This document shows, piece by piece, positions 11,735 through 23,712 of a stretch of DNA of 64,000 nucleotides. The notes under the pieces were generated by a model, which ran no database searches, was not told the origin of the DNA, and saw nothing but the letters and a program-made list of their open reading frames with translations. The stretch comes from Castor canadensis. Lineage: Eukaryota > Chordata > Mammalia > Rodentia > Castoridae. Location: positions 26,170,501 through 26,234,500 of the forward strand of contig NC_133389.1 in NCBI RefSeq assembly GCF_047511655.1, read 5' to 3'. The position numbers and the translations under genes are program-made. The stretch's first letter is position 1, and every line of letters starts with the position of its first letter.

Positions 11735-12180
11735 CAGAAATGACCTTATTCCTAAATGGCAAAAGATTCCTGGGTCTGTTAGACACTGGTGCAGACATCT
11801 CAGTGATTGCTTCTTACCTCTGGCCTCTGACATGGCACTGTGGCAGACCTGCAGGGGGTGGGGTCAGCCAGGGCCCCCCTACAGAGTGCTGCCACAATTA
11901 AGTGGCAGGATGAAGAGGGACATTCAGGATTTTTTACACCATATGTCTTAAAATACCTCCCAGTAAACCTATGGGGAAGAGATGCTCTACAAGGAATAGG
12001 AGCCATACTCTGTAGTCCCAATAATATGGGCTCCCACATGATGTTCCAACAGGGCTTTAATCCCCAAAGAGGACTGGGAAAGACCCAACAGGGAAGTTTA
12101 TACCCAATTGATAGGGATACTCCGGGTGCATTGGATTGGGTTACTCCCCTAATCAACCTTTTCAGGAGGGGCCCTGGTTG
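11735..12180 (+). pseudogene. ERV-2 protease with G-patch
   Basis: The aspartic-protease active site LDTGAD is intact at 11779-11796, but the frame is lost soon after. The next open frame (11840-12181) ends with a glycine-rich QGFNPQRGLG segment matching the G-patch found at the C terminus of betaretroviral proteases. Confidence 0.8.
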
Positions 12181-12181
12181 A

Positions 12182-13390
12182 ACAAAAATGACCCCCCCCC
12201 CCAGAGAGGACAGCCACTCAGATTACATGGCTAACTAAAGAGCCTGTCTGGGTGGACCAGTGGGCCCTGACAGGGGAAAAATTGGCTGCAGCCCAGGAAT
12301 TGGTTCAGGAACAGCTATAAACAGGACATATTGAGGTCACTCAGAGCCCTTGGAACACCCCCATATTTGTAATTAAAAAGAAGTCTGGCAAATGGCGTTT
12401 ATTACAAGACCTCAGAGCAGTCAACAAAGTGATGCAGCCCATGGGTACCCTCCATCCAGGGCTCTCCTATCCTACAGCCATTCCCTTACAAAATCATTTG
12501 TATATTATAGACCTTAAAGACTGTTTTTTACTATCCCGCTTCATCCAGAAGATAGGGAAAAAATTCGCTTTCTCTTTGCCCTCTACAAATCACCAGGCCC
12601 CGTAAAAAAGATACCATTGGAAAATCTTGCCACAGGGTATGGCCAATAGCCCCACTATGTGCCAGGAATTTATTGCTGTGGCCCTTGAACCCCTCCAAAA
12701 GCCATTTCCAAATGCTTATATTATTCATTATATGACAATATCATGGTCAGTCACCAGAGTGAAACCATTTTAAGTAAGATATTGGCACAGTTACTACATA
12801 CCCTACCCACCTGGGGGTCGATTATTGCCTTGGAAAAGGTACAATGACAGTCTCCATTTTCTTACCCTGGGCACCTCACAGAAGGGTGTACTATCCCCTC
12901 AAGGGATGAAAATTCATAAAGATGCTTTAAAAACCTTAAATGATTTTCAAAAACTTTTGGGGGACATCAATTGGCTACAACCTGCTCTCAAATTAAACAC
13001 TACAGAATTTTCTCCTCTCTTTAACATACTTAAAGAAGATAGTGAATACTCATCTCCCAGACAATTAACCCTAGAGGGATGACAGGCCCTACAAAGGGTA
13101 GAAAAGGCTATTCAACAAGTGCAACTAAACCAATGGGATGCACACCAATTGTTACAACTATTAGTATTACCCTCTCCAGGTAACCCTACCAGGGCCCTTT
13201 GACAACAACAGGGAATATTAGAATGGATCCATCTTGGGCACTCCCCACCAAGGGTGACCACTCCCTATTATGATTTGGTGGCCAGGATAATCAGGCAGGG
13301 ACATCTGCAGTGTGTAAAGCTTGTGGGACAAGGACCAGGTTCCATTACAATCCCATTTTCTAAGGAACAACAAAATTGGCTTTGACAGTT
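12182..13390 (+). pseudogene. ERV-2 reverse transcriptase
   Basis: Fragments read as fingers and palm (a WNTPIFVIKKKSGKWR stretch near 12350-12400). The catalytic box near 12725-12750 is disrupted by a shift and reads with D-N in place of D-D. The thumb/connection frame is 12825-13082. Inactive. Confidence 0.78.
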
Positions 13391-13397
13391 TTCAGAA

Positions 13398-13745
13398 ATG
13401 CCAAAAAACGTGCTGGCTAACTTCTCTGAACAGTTAAATAAACATCTTCCCAATTCCAAACTCCTACATTTTGTATCAACCCATCCCTTCATGTTTCCAC
13501 ATTGGATATGGGAGGGCCCTATCCCTGGTGCCCTTACTTTGTTCACAGATGCATCAAGGACAGGGGTGGCAGCTTATTATTCTACAAAGGGCCATAAGGT
13601 TAAACAAATGTCTTTTTTCACTGCTCAGTGCACTGAGCTACAGGCTGTTATCATGGCTTGCCATGATTTTCCCACCAAGGCCATTAATGTTTACACAGAC
13701 AGTGCCTATGTTGCAGGAGTACTGTGTGCCATTGAAACTGCCTAC
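13398..13745 (+). pseudogene. ERV-2 RNase H, 5' part, cut by L1
   Basis: This open frame contains the RNase H catalytic contexts FTDAS, TELQA and TDSAY in the right order, so three of the four carboxylates are present. At about 13745 the retroviral sequence stops and L1 begins. The end of the domain resumes after the L1 at 20538 with an AEGNQNADE segment, after a loss of some 40-50 codons. Confidence 0.82.
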
Positions 13746-15096
13746 AGAAGATGGTGGCTAGAGGGAGGAAGCAGAAAGCATGCCTCCTAAAGTAAAATCT
13801 TGGAGAAATGCTGGAGATACATATTACAGGAAAAACCACTGAGAAGAGGCAAAACTTTGACTCCTCCACACACCCAGCCCACACAGAGCATCTCCACTTC
13901 ATGTTAAGTGGAGAAACCAGGAGGGCTCAGACCGCCTGGGAAGACATAGACCACAGGTGAGCTAAGCGGTACGTGGTACTCCCACAGACAACCCTGGGCC
14001 AGATCAGCATAGCCCCCTGAACCGACAGACCCCCCCTACCCAGGGAAAAAAGAAAAAAAAACTGAATAATAAGCAATAACAACAAAAAAGACATGTAGCA
14101 AAGAGGGTGGGGCGCCCTGAGCACCAAAGAGTCGGGGAGGGCCATCCCTCATGGGACTGTAAATAAACAAGCCGGGCTGGAGAAGGCAGGAGTGGAGGCA
14201 CACGCCCAGCAACCAGGAGCGGGAAAGCTTGTAAAAGCAGCGGTGGGAAGAAAACTCCACAGGAGAGGGGGTAAGACCCACTTCCCACATGAACTGTAAA
14301 TAAACACGCCAGCCTGAAGAAGCGAGTGCAGTGTCACCTCCCCCAGTGTGCTTGGAAAGGGGAAATCTTGTAGCAGAGGCTCCCGCACAAGAGAACTCTA
14401 AATAAACAAACCCTGAGGGGCCAGGCGTTAAGCTCACCCCTGAGATCTGCATAAATAAAGCCTCCAGGAACAGCAGGCTGACAGCAGTGGGCAGGTAAGC
14501 CACAGCCTCAGATAGCCATTCACAGAACTCTCTCCAGACTCTTTTTTTTTTCTCCCTTCCTTTGATGAGACAACAACTGAACTACACCTGCATGCTGAAA
14601 AACTTACTGAAACTGTATTGCATTTGAACTTGGGACACTTGTGTGGTGTTTTTTTTTTTGTTTGTTTGGTTTGGTTTGGGTTTTTTTCCCCCTTTGATGA
14701 GACAATGACAGAACTACTTCTGAGACACCATCTCCAGAATTGGAGGCTGAGGGACTAACACCAAAATTATTAATACTGAAACTTTATTGCATTTGAACTT
14801 GGAGATTTTTTAATTTATTTTTATTTTAATTTATTTTTTCTTTTTTCTCAATCTTCTTTCTTTCGCTCTAATGCCTGTTCAGCTTACTGTTGATTACTAC
14901 ACTATCTCTGTTTATACCTTTGAAACTTTTTGTTTGTTTTGTTTTTCACTTGTTTATTTGTTTTTCCCTCTTTCTTTAACTTCTTTGCTTTCATTCTCAT
15001 CTCACCCTTCCATTCTAAATATCACCATTGTTATTATTATAAGCTAGAAAATACTTAATTGCACACAGTACAAGGACAATAACAACACCAAGGGCA
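13746..15096 (+). repeat. L1 5' UTR with decayed monomer-like repeats
   Basis: A motif of the form TGTAAATAAACA recurs near 14157, 14294, 14396 and 14450 with related flanks, giving units of about 50-140 bases. This suggests imperfect tandem promoter units. Confidence 0.5.
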
Positions 15097-16117
15097 ATGA
15101 CGGGAAGACAGAAAAAATGGGGAAACCAGTTTCCCCACAGCAAAAAATTAGTACAGAAACCAGAGGGAAAAGAAGAAAACAGATACTCAGATCCAGACTC
15201 CAATAAAATGAAGATAAACTATGCCAAAGAACCCAATGAAGCCCACAAGAACAATCTAAAAGAAGAAATACTACAGGTAATCAATGAGAATTTTATAGAG
15301 ATGATACTGGATATGGTCAACCAAAATGTACAGGAGACACTGAAGAAACTCCAAGACAACAAAAATAGAGAATTTAAGAAAGCACAAGAAGAAATAAAAG
15401 AAACCATAGAAGCACTGTATAAACACCAAAGTGAAACAAATAGCATGATTAATAAAGAGATAAATGAACTCAGGTGGAAAATAGACAACATTAAAGAGAA
15501 AATGACTCAGGATATAGAAAACCTAAGAAAAAAAGAACTAAATACAATTGCAAAACAGAACGGAAGGCCAATCCAGCAAAATAGAACAAACAGAAGACAA
15601 TTTCAGAACTCGAACATGAAATGGTAATTAAAGGAAAAACTGAAGAACTATTAGTTAAACAACTCAAGACCTGTGAAAAGAAAATGCAAGAACTCACTGA
15701 CTCCATCAAAAGAACAAACCTGAGAATCATGGGCATCAAAGAAAGAGAAGAGGTGCATGCAAAGAAAATGTGCAATATATTCAACAAAATAATAACAGAA
15801 AATTTCCCAAATCTAAAGACATCTATTCCATACACATGCAAGAGGCCTCCAGAACACCAAACAGACCAGACCAAAATAGATCTACCCCGTGGCATATTAT
15901 CATTAAAACAACAAATACAGAGACCCGAGAAAGAATATTGAAGGCTGTAAGAGAGAAAAAACAAATAACATACAAAGGTAAACCCATCAAAATCACAGCA
16001 GACTTCTCAACAGAAACACAAAAGCAAGAAGAGCTTGGGGTGAGATCTTCCGGGCACCGAATGAAAATATCTTCAACCCTAGGATACTTTACCCAGCAAA
16101 ACTATCACTCAAAATAG
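15097..16117 (+). pseudogene. L1 ORF1 (RNA-binding protein), frameshifted
   Basis: Three overlapping frames (15097-15627, 15621-15941, 15770-16117) together cover an ORF1 protein: a charged N terminus, a long coiled coil rich in K/E/N, an RRM-like part with the NLRIMGI segment, and the C-terminal domain with a KGKPIKITADFS stretch. ORF1p trimers package L1 RNA. At least two frameshifts prevent one product. Confidence 0.85.
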
Positions 16118-16346
16118 ATGGAGCAATAAAAGTCTTCCATGATAAGCAGAAACTAAAACAATATGTGACCACAAAGCCACCACTACAAAAGATTCTGCAA
16201 GGGATTCTGCACACAGAAAGTGAAACCCAACATAACCATGAAAAGGCAGGCAGCACCAAACTACAGGAAAAGAAAAAGCAAGAAAGTAGAGAGTAACCTC
16301 AACTTAGGTACACACAATCAAACCTTCAAACAACTAAGACAACTAA

Positions 16347-19300
16347 ATGACAGGAATCACCACATACCTATCAATAGTAATGCTTAATGTTAATGGACTT
16401 AATTCCCCCATCAAAAGGCACCAGTTGATGACATGGATTAAAAAAGGAAGATCCAACAATTTATTGCTTACAGGAGACCCATCTCTCCGACAGAAATAAT
16501 CATAGGCTTAGGATGAAAGGCTGGAAGAAGATTTACTAAGCCAATGACCCCCCAAAACAGGCAGGAGTAGCAATACTTATCTCTGACAAAGTAGACTTCA
16601 AACCTACATTGATCAAATGACATAAGTAAGGACATTCCATACTAATAAAAGGGGAAATAGACCAAAAGGAAATAACAACTATCAACATATATGCACCCAA
16701 TGTCAACACACCCAATTTCATCAAACATACCCTGAAAGACCTAAAAACACAGTAGACATGGGAGACTTTAACACCCCATTATCATCAATAGATAGATCAT
16801 CCAAACAAAAAATCAATAAAGAAATCCTGGATCTAATATATATAATAGATCAAATGGACCTAGTTGATGTCTACAGAACATTTCATCCAACTTCTACACA
16901 ATATACATTCTTCTTAGCAGCCCATGGAACCTTCTCCAAAATAGATCATATCCTAGGGCACAAAGCAAACCTCAGCAAATATAAGAAAATAGACATTATA
17001 CCATGCATTCTATCTGATCACAATGCAATAAAACTAGAACTCAACAACAAAAGTAAAGACAAAAAACATGCAAACAGCTGGAAACTGAATAACTCATGCT
17101 TAATGAACAATGGGTCATTGATGAAATAAAAGAGGAAATTTAAAAGTTCCTGGAAGTCAATGAAAATGAAAATACAACCTACCAGAACCTATGGGACACA
17201 GCAAAGGCAGTCCTGAGAGGAAAATTTATAGCCTTGAGTGCATATATTAAAAAGACTGAGAGATCCCAAATCAATGACCTAATGATACATCTCAAACTCC
17301 TAGAAAAACAAGAACAAGCAAGTCCCAAAACAAATAGAAGGAGAGAAATAATAAAAATAAGAGCTGAAATCAATGAAATAGAAACCAAAAAAACCATACA
17401 AAGAATTAATGAAACAAAAAGTTGGTTCTTTGAAAAAATAAACAAGATTGACAGACCCCTGGCAAACCTGACTAAAATGAGGAGAGAAAAAACCCAAATT
17501 AGTAGAATCAGGAATGCAAAAGGGGAGATAACAACAAACACCATGGAAGTCCAGGACATTATCAGAAACTACTTCAAGAACATATATTCAAATAAATTCA
17601 AAAATTATAAAGAAATGGACAGATTTCTAGATACATATGATCATCCAAAACTGAACTAAGAGGATATTAATCACCTGATAGATCTATAACACAAAATGAA
17701 ATTGAAGCAGCAATCAAGAGTCTCCCCAAAAAGAAAAGTCCAGGACCTGATGGATTCTCTGCTGAATTCTATCAGACCTTTAAAGAACTGATACCAACCC
17801 TCCATAAACTGTTCCACGAAATAGAAAGGGAAGGAAAACTGCCTAACACATTTCATGAAGCCAGTATTACACTTATATCAAAACCAGGCAAAGACACCTC
17901 CAAAAAGGAGAACTACAGGCCAATCTCCTTAATGAACATTGATGCAGAAATCCTCAATAAAATAATGGCAAATCAAATTCAACAACACATCAAAAAGATC
18001 ATTCAGCAAGACCAAGTAGGCTTCATCCCAGGAATGCAGGGGTGGTTCAACATAGGAAAATCAATGAACGTAATAAACCACATTAACAGAAGCAAAGACA
18101 AAAACCACTTGATCATCTCAATTCATGCAGAAAAAGCCTTTGATAAGATCCAACACCATTTCATGATAAAAGCTGTAAGAAAACTAGGAATAGAAGGAAA
18201 GTACCTCAACATTATAAAAGCTATATATGACAAACCTACAGTCAGCATTATACGTAACGGAGAAAAACTGAAACCATTCCCTCTAAAATCAGGAACTAGA
18301 CAAGGATGCCCACTATCTCCACTCCTATTCAACATAGTATTGGAATTCCTAGCCAGAGCAATTAGGCAAAAAGAAGGAATAAAAGGAATACAAATAGGTA
18401 AAGAAACTGTCAAAATATCCCTATTTGCAGAAGAGATGATCCTATACCTTAAAGACCCAAAAAACTCTACTCAGAAGCTACTAGACACCATCAATAGCTA
18501 TAGCAAGGTAGCAGGATATAAAATCAACATAGAAAAATCATTAGCATTTCTATACACTAACAATGAGCAAACGGAAAAAGAATGTGTGAAAACAATTCCA
18601 TTTACAATAGCCTCAAAAAAAAATCAAATACCTAGGTGTAAACCTAACAAAAGATGTGAAAGACCTCTACAAGGAAAACTATACACTTCTGAAGAAAGAG
18701 ATTGAGGAAGACTATAGAAAGTGGCGAGATCTCCCATGCTCATGGATTGGTAGAATCAACATAGTAAAAATGTCGATACTCCCCAAAGTAATCTACATGT
18801 TTCATGCAATTCCCATCAAAATTCCAATGACATTCATTAAAGAGGTTGAAAAATCTACCGTTAAATTTATATGGAAACACAAGAGGCCACGAATAGCCAA
18901 GTCAATACTCAGTCAATAGAATAATGCTGCAGGTATCACAATACCTGACTTCAAACTATATTACAAAGCAATAACAATAAAAACAGCATCGTACTGGCAC
19001 AAAAACAGACATGAAGACCAGTGGAACAGAATAGAGGACCCAGATATGAAGCCACACAACTATTACTAACTTGTCTTTGACAAAGGAGCTAAAACTATAC
19101 GATGGAGAAATAGCAGCCTCTTCAACAAAAACTGCTGGGAAAACTGGTTAGCAGTCTGCAAAACACTGAAACTAGATCCATGTATATCACCCTATACCAA
19201 TATTAACTCAAAATGGATCAAGGATCTTAATATCAGACTACAAACTCTAAAGTTGGTATAGGAAAGAGTAGGAAATACTCTGGAATTAGTAGGTATAGGC

Positions 19301-20229
19301 AAGAACTTTCTCAATGGAACCCCAGCAGCTACAGCAATTAAGACATAGCATAGATTAATGGGACTTCATAAAACTAAAAAGCTTCTGCTCAACAAAAGAA
19401 ATGGTCTCTAAACTGAAGAGACCACCCACAGAGTGGGAGAAAATATTTGCCAGCTACACATCAGACAAAGGACGATAACCAGAATATATAGGGAACTTAA
19501 AAAACTAAATTCTCCCAAAATTAATGAACCAATAAAGAAATGGGCAAGTGAACTAAACAGAACTTTCTCAAAAGAAGAAATTCAAATGGCCAAAAAACAC
19601 ATGAAAAAATGCTCACCATCTCTAGCAATAAAGGAAATGCAAATTAAAACCACACTAAGATTCCACCTCACCCCTGTTAGAATAGCCATCACTAGCAACA
19701 CCACTAACAACAGGTGTTGGAGAGGATGCGGGAAAAAAGGAACCCTCTTACACTGTTGGTGGGAATGTAAACTAGTAAAACCACTCTGGAAAAAAATTTG
19801 GAGGCTACTTGAAAAGCTAAACATTGATCAACCATATAATCCAGCAATACCACTCTTGGGGATATACCCAAAAGACTGTGACACAGGTTACTCCAGAGGC
19901 ACCTGCACACCCATGTTTATTGCAGCACTATTCATAATAGCCAAGTTATGGAAACAGCCAAGATGCCCCACTACTAACGAATGGATTAAGAAAATGTGGT
20001 ATTTATACACAATGGAATTTTATGCAGCCACGAAGAAGAACGAAATGTTATCATTCGCCGGTAAATGGATGGAATTGGAGAACATCATTCTGAGTGAGGT
20101 TAGCCTGGCCCAAAAGACCAAAAATCATATTTCTCTCTCATATGCGGGCATTAGATCAAGGGCAAACACAACAAGGGGATTGGACTTTGATCACATGATA
20201 AAAGCAAGAACATACACAAGGGAGGTGTG
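16347..20229 (+). pseudogene. L1 ORF2 (endonuclease/reverse transcriptase), broken
   Basis: An APE-type endonuclease is at the start: GDFNTP at about 16760 and SDHNA at about 17018 are seen. The reverse transcriptase lies in the 257-codon frame 17932-18705, with [12 protein letters not shown] and the [13 protein letters not shown] motif. The catalytic box there reads FAEEM at about 18424-18438 where active elements have FADD, so both metal-binding aspartates are glutamates. The C-terminal 265-codon frame (19433-20230) carries the cysteine-rich end (HCWWEC and the following KPLW segment). Several frame breaks lie between. Confidence 0.88.
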
Positions 20230-20537
20230 AGGATAGGTAAGACACCTAAATAATTAGCTAGCATTTGTTGCCCTCAATGCAAAGAAACTAAAGCAGATAC
20301 TTTAAAGCAACTGAGGCCAATAGGAAAAGGGGACCAGGAACTGGAGAAAAGGTGAGATCAAGAAGAATTAACCTAGAAGGTAACACACACGCACAGGAAA
20401 TCAATGCGAGTCAACTCCCTGTATAGCTATCCTTATCTCAACTAGCAAAAACCCTTGTTCCTTCCTATTACTGCTTATACTCTCTCTTCAACAAAATTAG
20501 AGGTAAGGGCAAAATAGTTTCTGCCAGGTAGCAAGGG

Positions 20538-20749
20538 GGTAGGGTCCTCTTGCTGAAGGCAACCAAAATGCAGATGAGTTGGCTTCTCCTTCTAGCTTCT
20601 TGGGATATGTTAACCCCTGTACTCCTGCTTCTACTGTTACACAGGCTGTTCAGAGTCATGTGCTCTATCAACAAACCTCAAATGCTCTGCGCAAACAGTT
20701 CCATCTTACCAGAGAACTGTCCCAACAAATTGTTAAAACCTGCCACGCC
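20538..20749 (+). pseudogene. ERV-2 RNase H end and integrase N-terminal zinc domain
   Basis: The retroviral frame resumes in phase with AEGNQNADE and then reads an integrase N-terminal domain: a histidine, a second histidine-bearing helix, then FHLTRELSQQIVKTCHA, the usual approach to the paired cysteines of the HHCC finger. The small L1 tail splits the finger at 20749. Confidence 0.78.
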
Positions 20750-20886
20750 AAAATAGTTTCTGCTGGGTATTGAGGGGGGGGAGAGGGAGGGGGTGGAGTG
20801 GGTGGTAAGGGAGGGGGTGGGGGCAGGGGGGAGAAACGAACCAAGCCTTGTATGCACATATGAATAATAAAAGAAAAATGAAAAAA
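20750..20886 (+). mobile_element. Very short L1 3' tail insertion
   Basis: About 137 bases consisting only of the L1 3' terminus: a G-rich polypurine tract, the AATAATAAAAG end and an A tail. AAAACCTGCCACGCC flanks it on both sides (20735-20749 and 20887-20901). The A-run makes the exact length of the duplication 11-15 bases. It is an extreme 5' truncation of the same L1 lineage. Confidence 0.9.
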
Positions 20887-21560
20887 AAAACCTGCCACGC
20901 CTGTGCACAACACCTCCCCCTTCCAATAGAGCGCATCAACCCTCGTGGCTTCCAGCCAAGGACCATTTGGTAGATAACTCATATACCATACTTTGGGTAC
21001 CTTTGTTTTGTACATGTCACCATTGACACTTATTCTGGTTTCATTTATGCCTTTAACCACAACGCTGAGGCCACCAAACATACAAACGCCCACTGCCTGG
21101 CTACTTTTGCTATTATGGGTAAACTTAACTAGATCAAAACAGACAATGGGCCCGGGTACATGTCGGCTGCTTTTCTACTGACATTAAGTATAATCCACAG
21201 GGACAAGCCATTGTAGAACGAGCCCACTGCACCTTAAAATTACAATTGGAAAAACAAAAAAGGGAGAGATATTCTCCCTCCTGCCACCATACTAAATGGT
21301 TTAAATTGTACAAATCAGGGAATTACCCTAGCAGAAAAGCCCTGGGCCAAGTCCAACAAGGTGACCTTACCCCAGGTTTTTTCGAAAGATGTGTTATGGG
21401 GTATATGGGTGGGTCCTAGCCCAGTGCTAATGTGGAGCCGAGGGTATGCTTGTGTTTTCCCTGAAGGTGCTGACCAGCCAGTGGAGGTGCCATCTCGCTT
21501 TATGAAGCCTTATAGACCCGCTCATACCCCAGATGAAGAGGCTGTACCTGACTGACTCCA
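20887..21560 (+). pseudogene. ERV-2 integrase core and C terminus (broken)
   Basis: After the L1 tail the reading continues with a catalytic-core first strand near 21010-21050, an IKTDNGPGY segment at about 21133-21160 (second catalytic aspartate) and an NPQGQAIVERAH segment near 21193-21225 (third acidic residue). The C-terminal SH3-like part is in the frame 21361-21555 with WGIWVGPSPVLMWSRG. Stops and small deletions interrupt it. Confidence 0.8.
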
Positions 21561-21727
21561 GCCCAGGGAGGCCTTTGAGGCTGGACGGCCAGGAGGGAGG
21601 AGGATACCCATTGAAGCTGTGCCTGCTGCCAATGCAGACTCTGATGACACCTCAGGGGAGGACCAGGAACTGCCTGTCCTGAGCGGCCTGGACAGCGGGC
21701 CCACCCAATTGGGGACAAATCAAGTGC

Positions 21728-23330
21728 TTGACAAGGATGGCAGGTGATGCGATCAGAGGTGCAGGGCTGACAGACAATCCCGTGGCCTTTTTCCTAACCA
21801 TGTTGGCAATCATCACCCTACATGTAAGTAGTTCAATGGCCCAAATCCAACAACATTGGACATTTATACCTCATCTACCGCTGCATCAAGCAGCAACATG
21901 GAAAGCACCGAATGTACCGGTTTATATCAATGATTCAGATTTGGTGGGAGGCCTCTCTAACATGCACATATAATTCAGTTCCTATAATTTCACAGGGCAA
22001 TCCACTTCAGTTCCATTATGCCTAGGCTCACTGCAACGATACCTTCCTACAGTCTCCACCTGGAATGGCACCCGTTATATAGACAAAAATTAGAATTCCT
22101 GGGGTTCAATGCCACTGAGCAGTACAATGCCACACACCAGCTGCACTTTCCCAAGTGTCACGCAAAAAGACCCAACATCATCCTGGCAAGGGGGCCCCAT
22201 GGGAGCAATGCCTGTTCCCTCATAGTACATTCTTTAACCTCAGTGTAGCCAGTGTTGTCTATTGGGCCAGAAATGCCAGCCAAGAAACCAATGTGACCAG
22301 ATACTGGACTACCCTATGGTAGGCCCCGATGGAGGGAATGTCCAAACAGATATATGGGAACTGACTGCTGCCACGGAGTTACTCAACTTGATTAGCTGGT
22401 CGTGGACAACCTTGGAGGCTGCAGGGGAGACAAGAAAGGCCTCCAAGCCTGTGTACAACATCCTTTTGCTCTAGTCACAGGGGATCTAAACATTACAAAA
22501 AATGGCTCCATATACGAGATAGATTGCCTGCACCAGTACCTACAACAAGGGCAAGATGAGCTTAGCGGTAAGATATATACCATATCTTCTGGTACCCACT
22601 AATTTTACAGGTCCTTGGTGCCACAAGAAAGGCATACAGGTTATAAAGGAAGTAAAAAGCCTGTTGGTAAGAGAAAAGAGGGTTGTAGGCCTTATTATAG
22701 CAGGCATAGTGGCCACCATAACTGCTATTGCCACTATGGCCACAGCATCTGTGGCTTTGTCTCAAGGCATACAAAATGCCTACTACATTAACACGCTCAT
22801 CCAGAATGTCACCTATGCTCTTCAACAACAAGTGTCAATAGATGAAAAAAATTGATGTCCGCTTAAACACCCTGGAGGGGGCTCTCCTTGCCATGGGGGA
22901 TGAGCTATAAACTATAAAACTCAGACAGGCCCTCCTATGTCATGAGGGTTTCCAGCATATCGTATCACTGCTGCTCCCTACAATGAGTCGGAGTTTCCCT
23001 GGCAGAGAGAGCATCAAGGCTCATGAGAGGAGCCTGGGAAAACAGCAATGATACCTTAAATTTACAGCACCTCAGACAACATATATTGTCAAGGCAGAGA
23101 GATATGACTGGATCATCTCTCCTGCCGACATGGCAAAAACTATACTGGATGAGCTACAAGGTTTTAATCCATTTAATGTCCCTAAACATTCCTTCTAGTA
23201 CCTCACAGAAATAGGAGTCTTGCTACTAATCTGCTTTTTTGCCTTTCAGTCAGATGCCGAGCAGTCCAGAGCCAGTTCCTTGGACTAAGCACCAGTCTGC
23301 ACTGGGAACATTTAATAAATAAAAAGGGAG
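21728..23330 (+). pseudogene. ERV-2 env (broken)
   Basis: The first frame (21728-21973) begins with a hydrophobic signal-peptide-like stretch. Later surface-subunit fragments carry N-glycosylation sequons. The frame 22556-22855 holds a basic REKR cleavage-like site, then a long hydrophobic alanine/isoleucine/threonine-rich stretch like a fusion peptide, then a heptad region that hits a stop. Further stops follow before the LTR. No entry function can remain. Confidence 0.75.
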
Positions 23331-23334
23331 GAGA

Positions 23335-23712
23335 TGTGGGAGACCAGTAACTGAATGGACTAAGATGAAACCTTGACATAAGCATGACTATGACAAGGAC
23401 CTTTGAACTGAGAAGGCATGGCCACAGCTTAAAGGAAGTGGACAAGGTTCAGCACGGCTGCCTTGCGTGGGAAACAGGACATGTTTACCTTTAGACAAGG
23501 ACAGTCAGAATAGAAAAACAACTTACCATAGCATCCTTGTTCCTACTGACTACGTGACTTGGCCCATAAGAACCTAACTTGGTTCTGCATATGTGCTGTA
23601 TAAATAAATGCACTTGGATGCAGAGGGGGGTGGCATCTCTGACCAGGAGCGTCGGACCCACCCAACCCCAGCTTTTCTCTGTCTTCGTGTCTTTCTTTTA
23701 GCCAAGAGACAG
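23335..23712 (+). mobile_element. ERV-2 3' LTR
   Basis: It starts TGTGGGAGACC directly after a purine-rich tract (AAAAAGGGAGGAGA, 23321-23334) that fits a polypurine tract, and is homologous to 9138-9510. The outer end is uncertain because the last bases differ from the 5' copy. Confidence 0.8.

Larger units (their letters stand above)
13746..20537 (+). mobile_element. Nearly full-length L1 inside ERV-2 pol
   Basis: The 5' UTR starts AAGATGGTGGCTAGAGGG, a YY1-site-like start usual for L1. ORF1 spans about 15097-16117 and ORF2 about 16347-20229, followed by a 3' UTR ending at about 20537. The usual G-rich tract and A tail are missing at its 3' end, although the small L1 tail at 20750 shows what that end should look like. 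Both ORFs carry stops and frameshifts. No target duplication was found, which fits a later deletion across the 3' junction. Confidence 0.92.
9138..23712 (+). mobile_element. ERV-2: betaretrovirus-like provirus with two L1 insertions
   Basis: The plus-strand order is LTR, tRNA-Lys-type primer site, gag, dUTPase, protease with G-patch, reverse transcriptase, RNase H, integrase, env, LTR. A dUTPase joined to the protease and a C-terminal G-patch are hallmarks of betaretrovirus-like (class II) elements. By hand alignment the two LTRs differ at roughly one base in ten, so it is old. Everything is broken by stops or frameshifts. The RNase H is interrupted by a near-complete L1, and a second L1 tail lies in the integrase. 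I could not find a target duplication at its ends. Confidence 0.88.

Noticed and set aside
19433-20230. A 265-codon open frame as a candidate host gene
   Set aside because: It is the C-terminal part of L1 ORF2, with matching sequence in the other L1 copy.
20764-20832. G-rich tract considered as a functional G-quadruplex regulatory element
   Set aside because: It is the usual polypurine tract of the L1 3' UTR, also present in the minus-strand L1 near 1955-2012.
22556-22855. Env frame with fusion-peptide-like stretch considered as a domesticated, syncytin-type gene
   Set aside because: The frame is only 99 codons, stops in the heptad region, and the remaining env is split over several frames.
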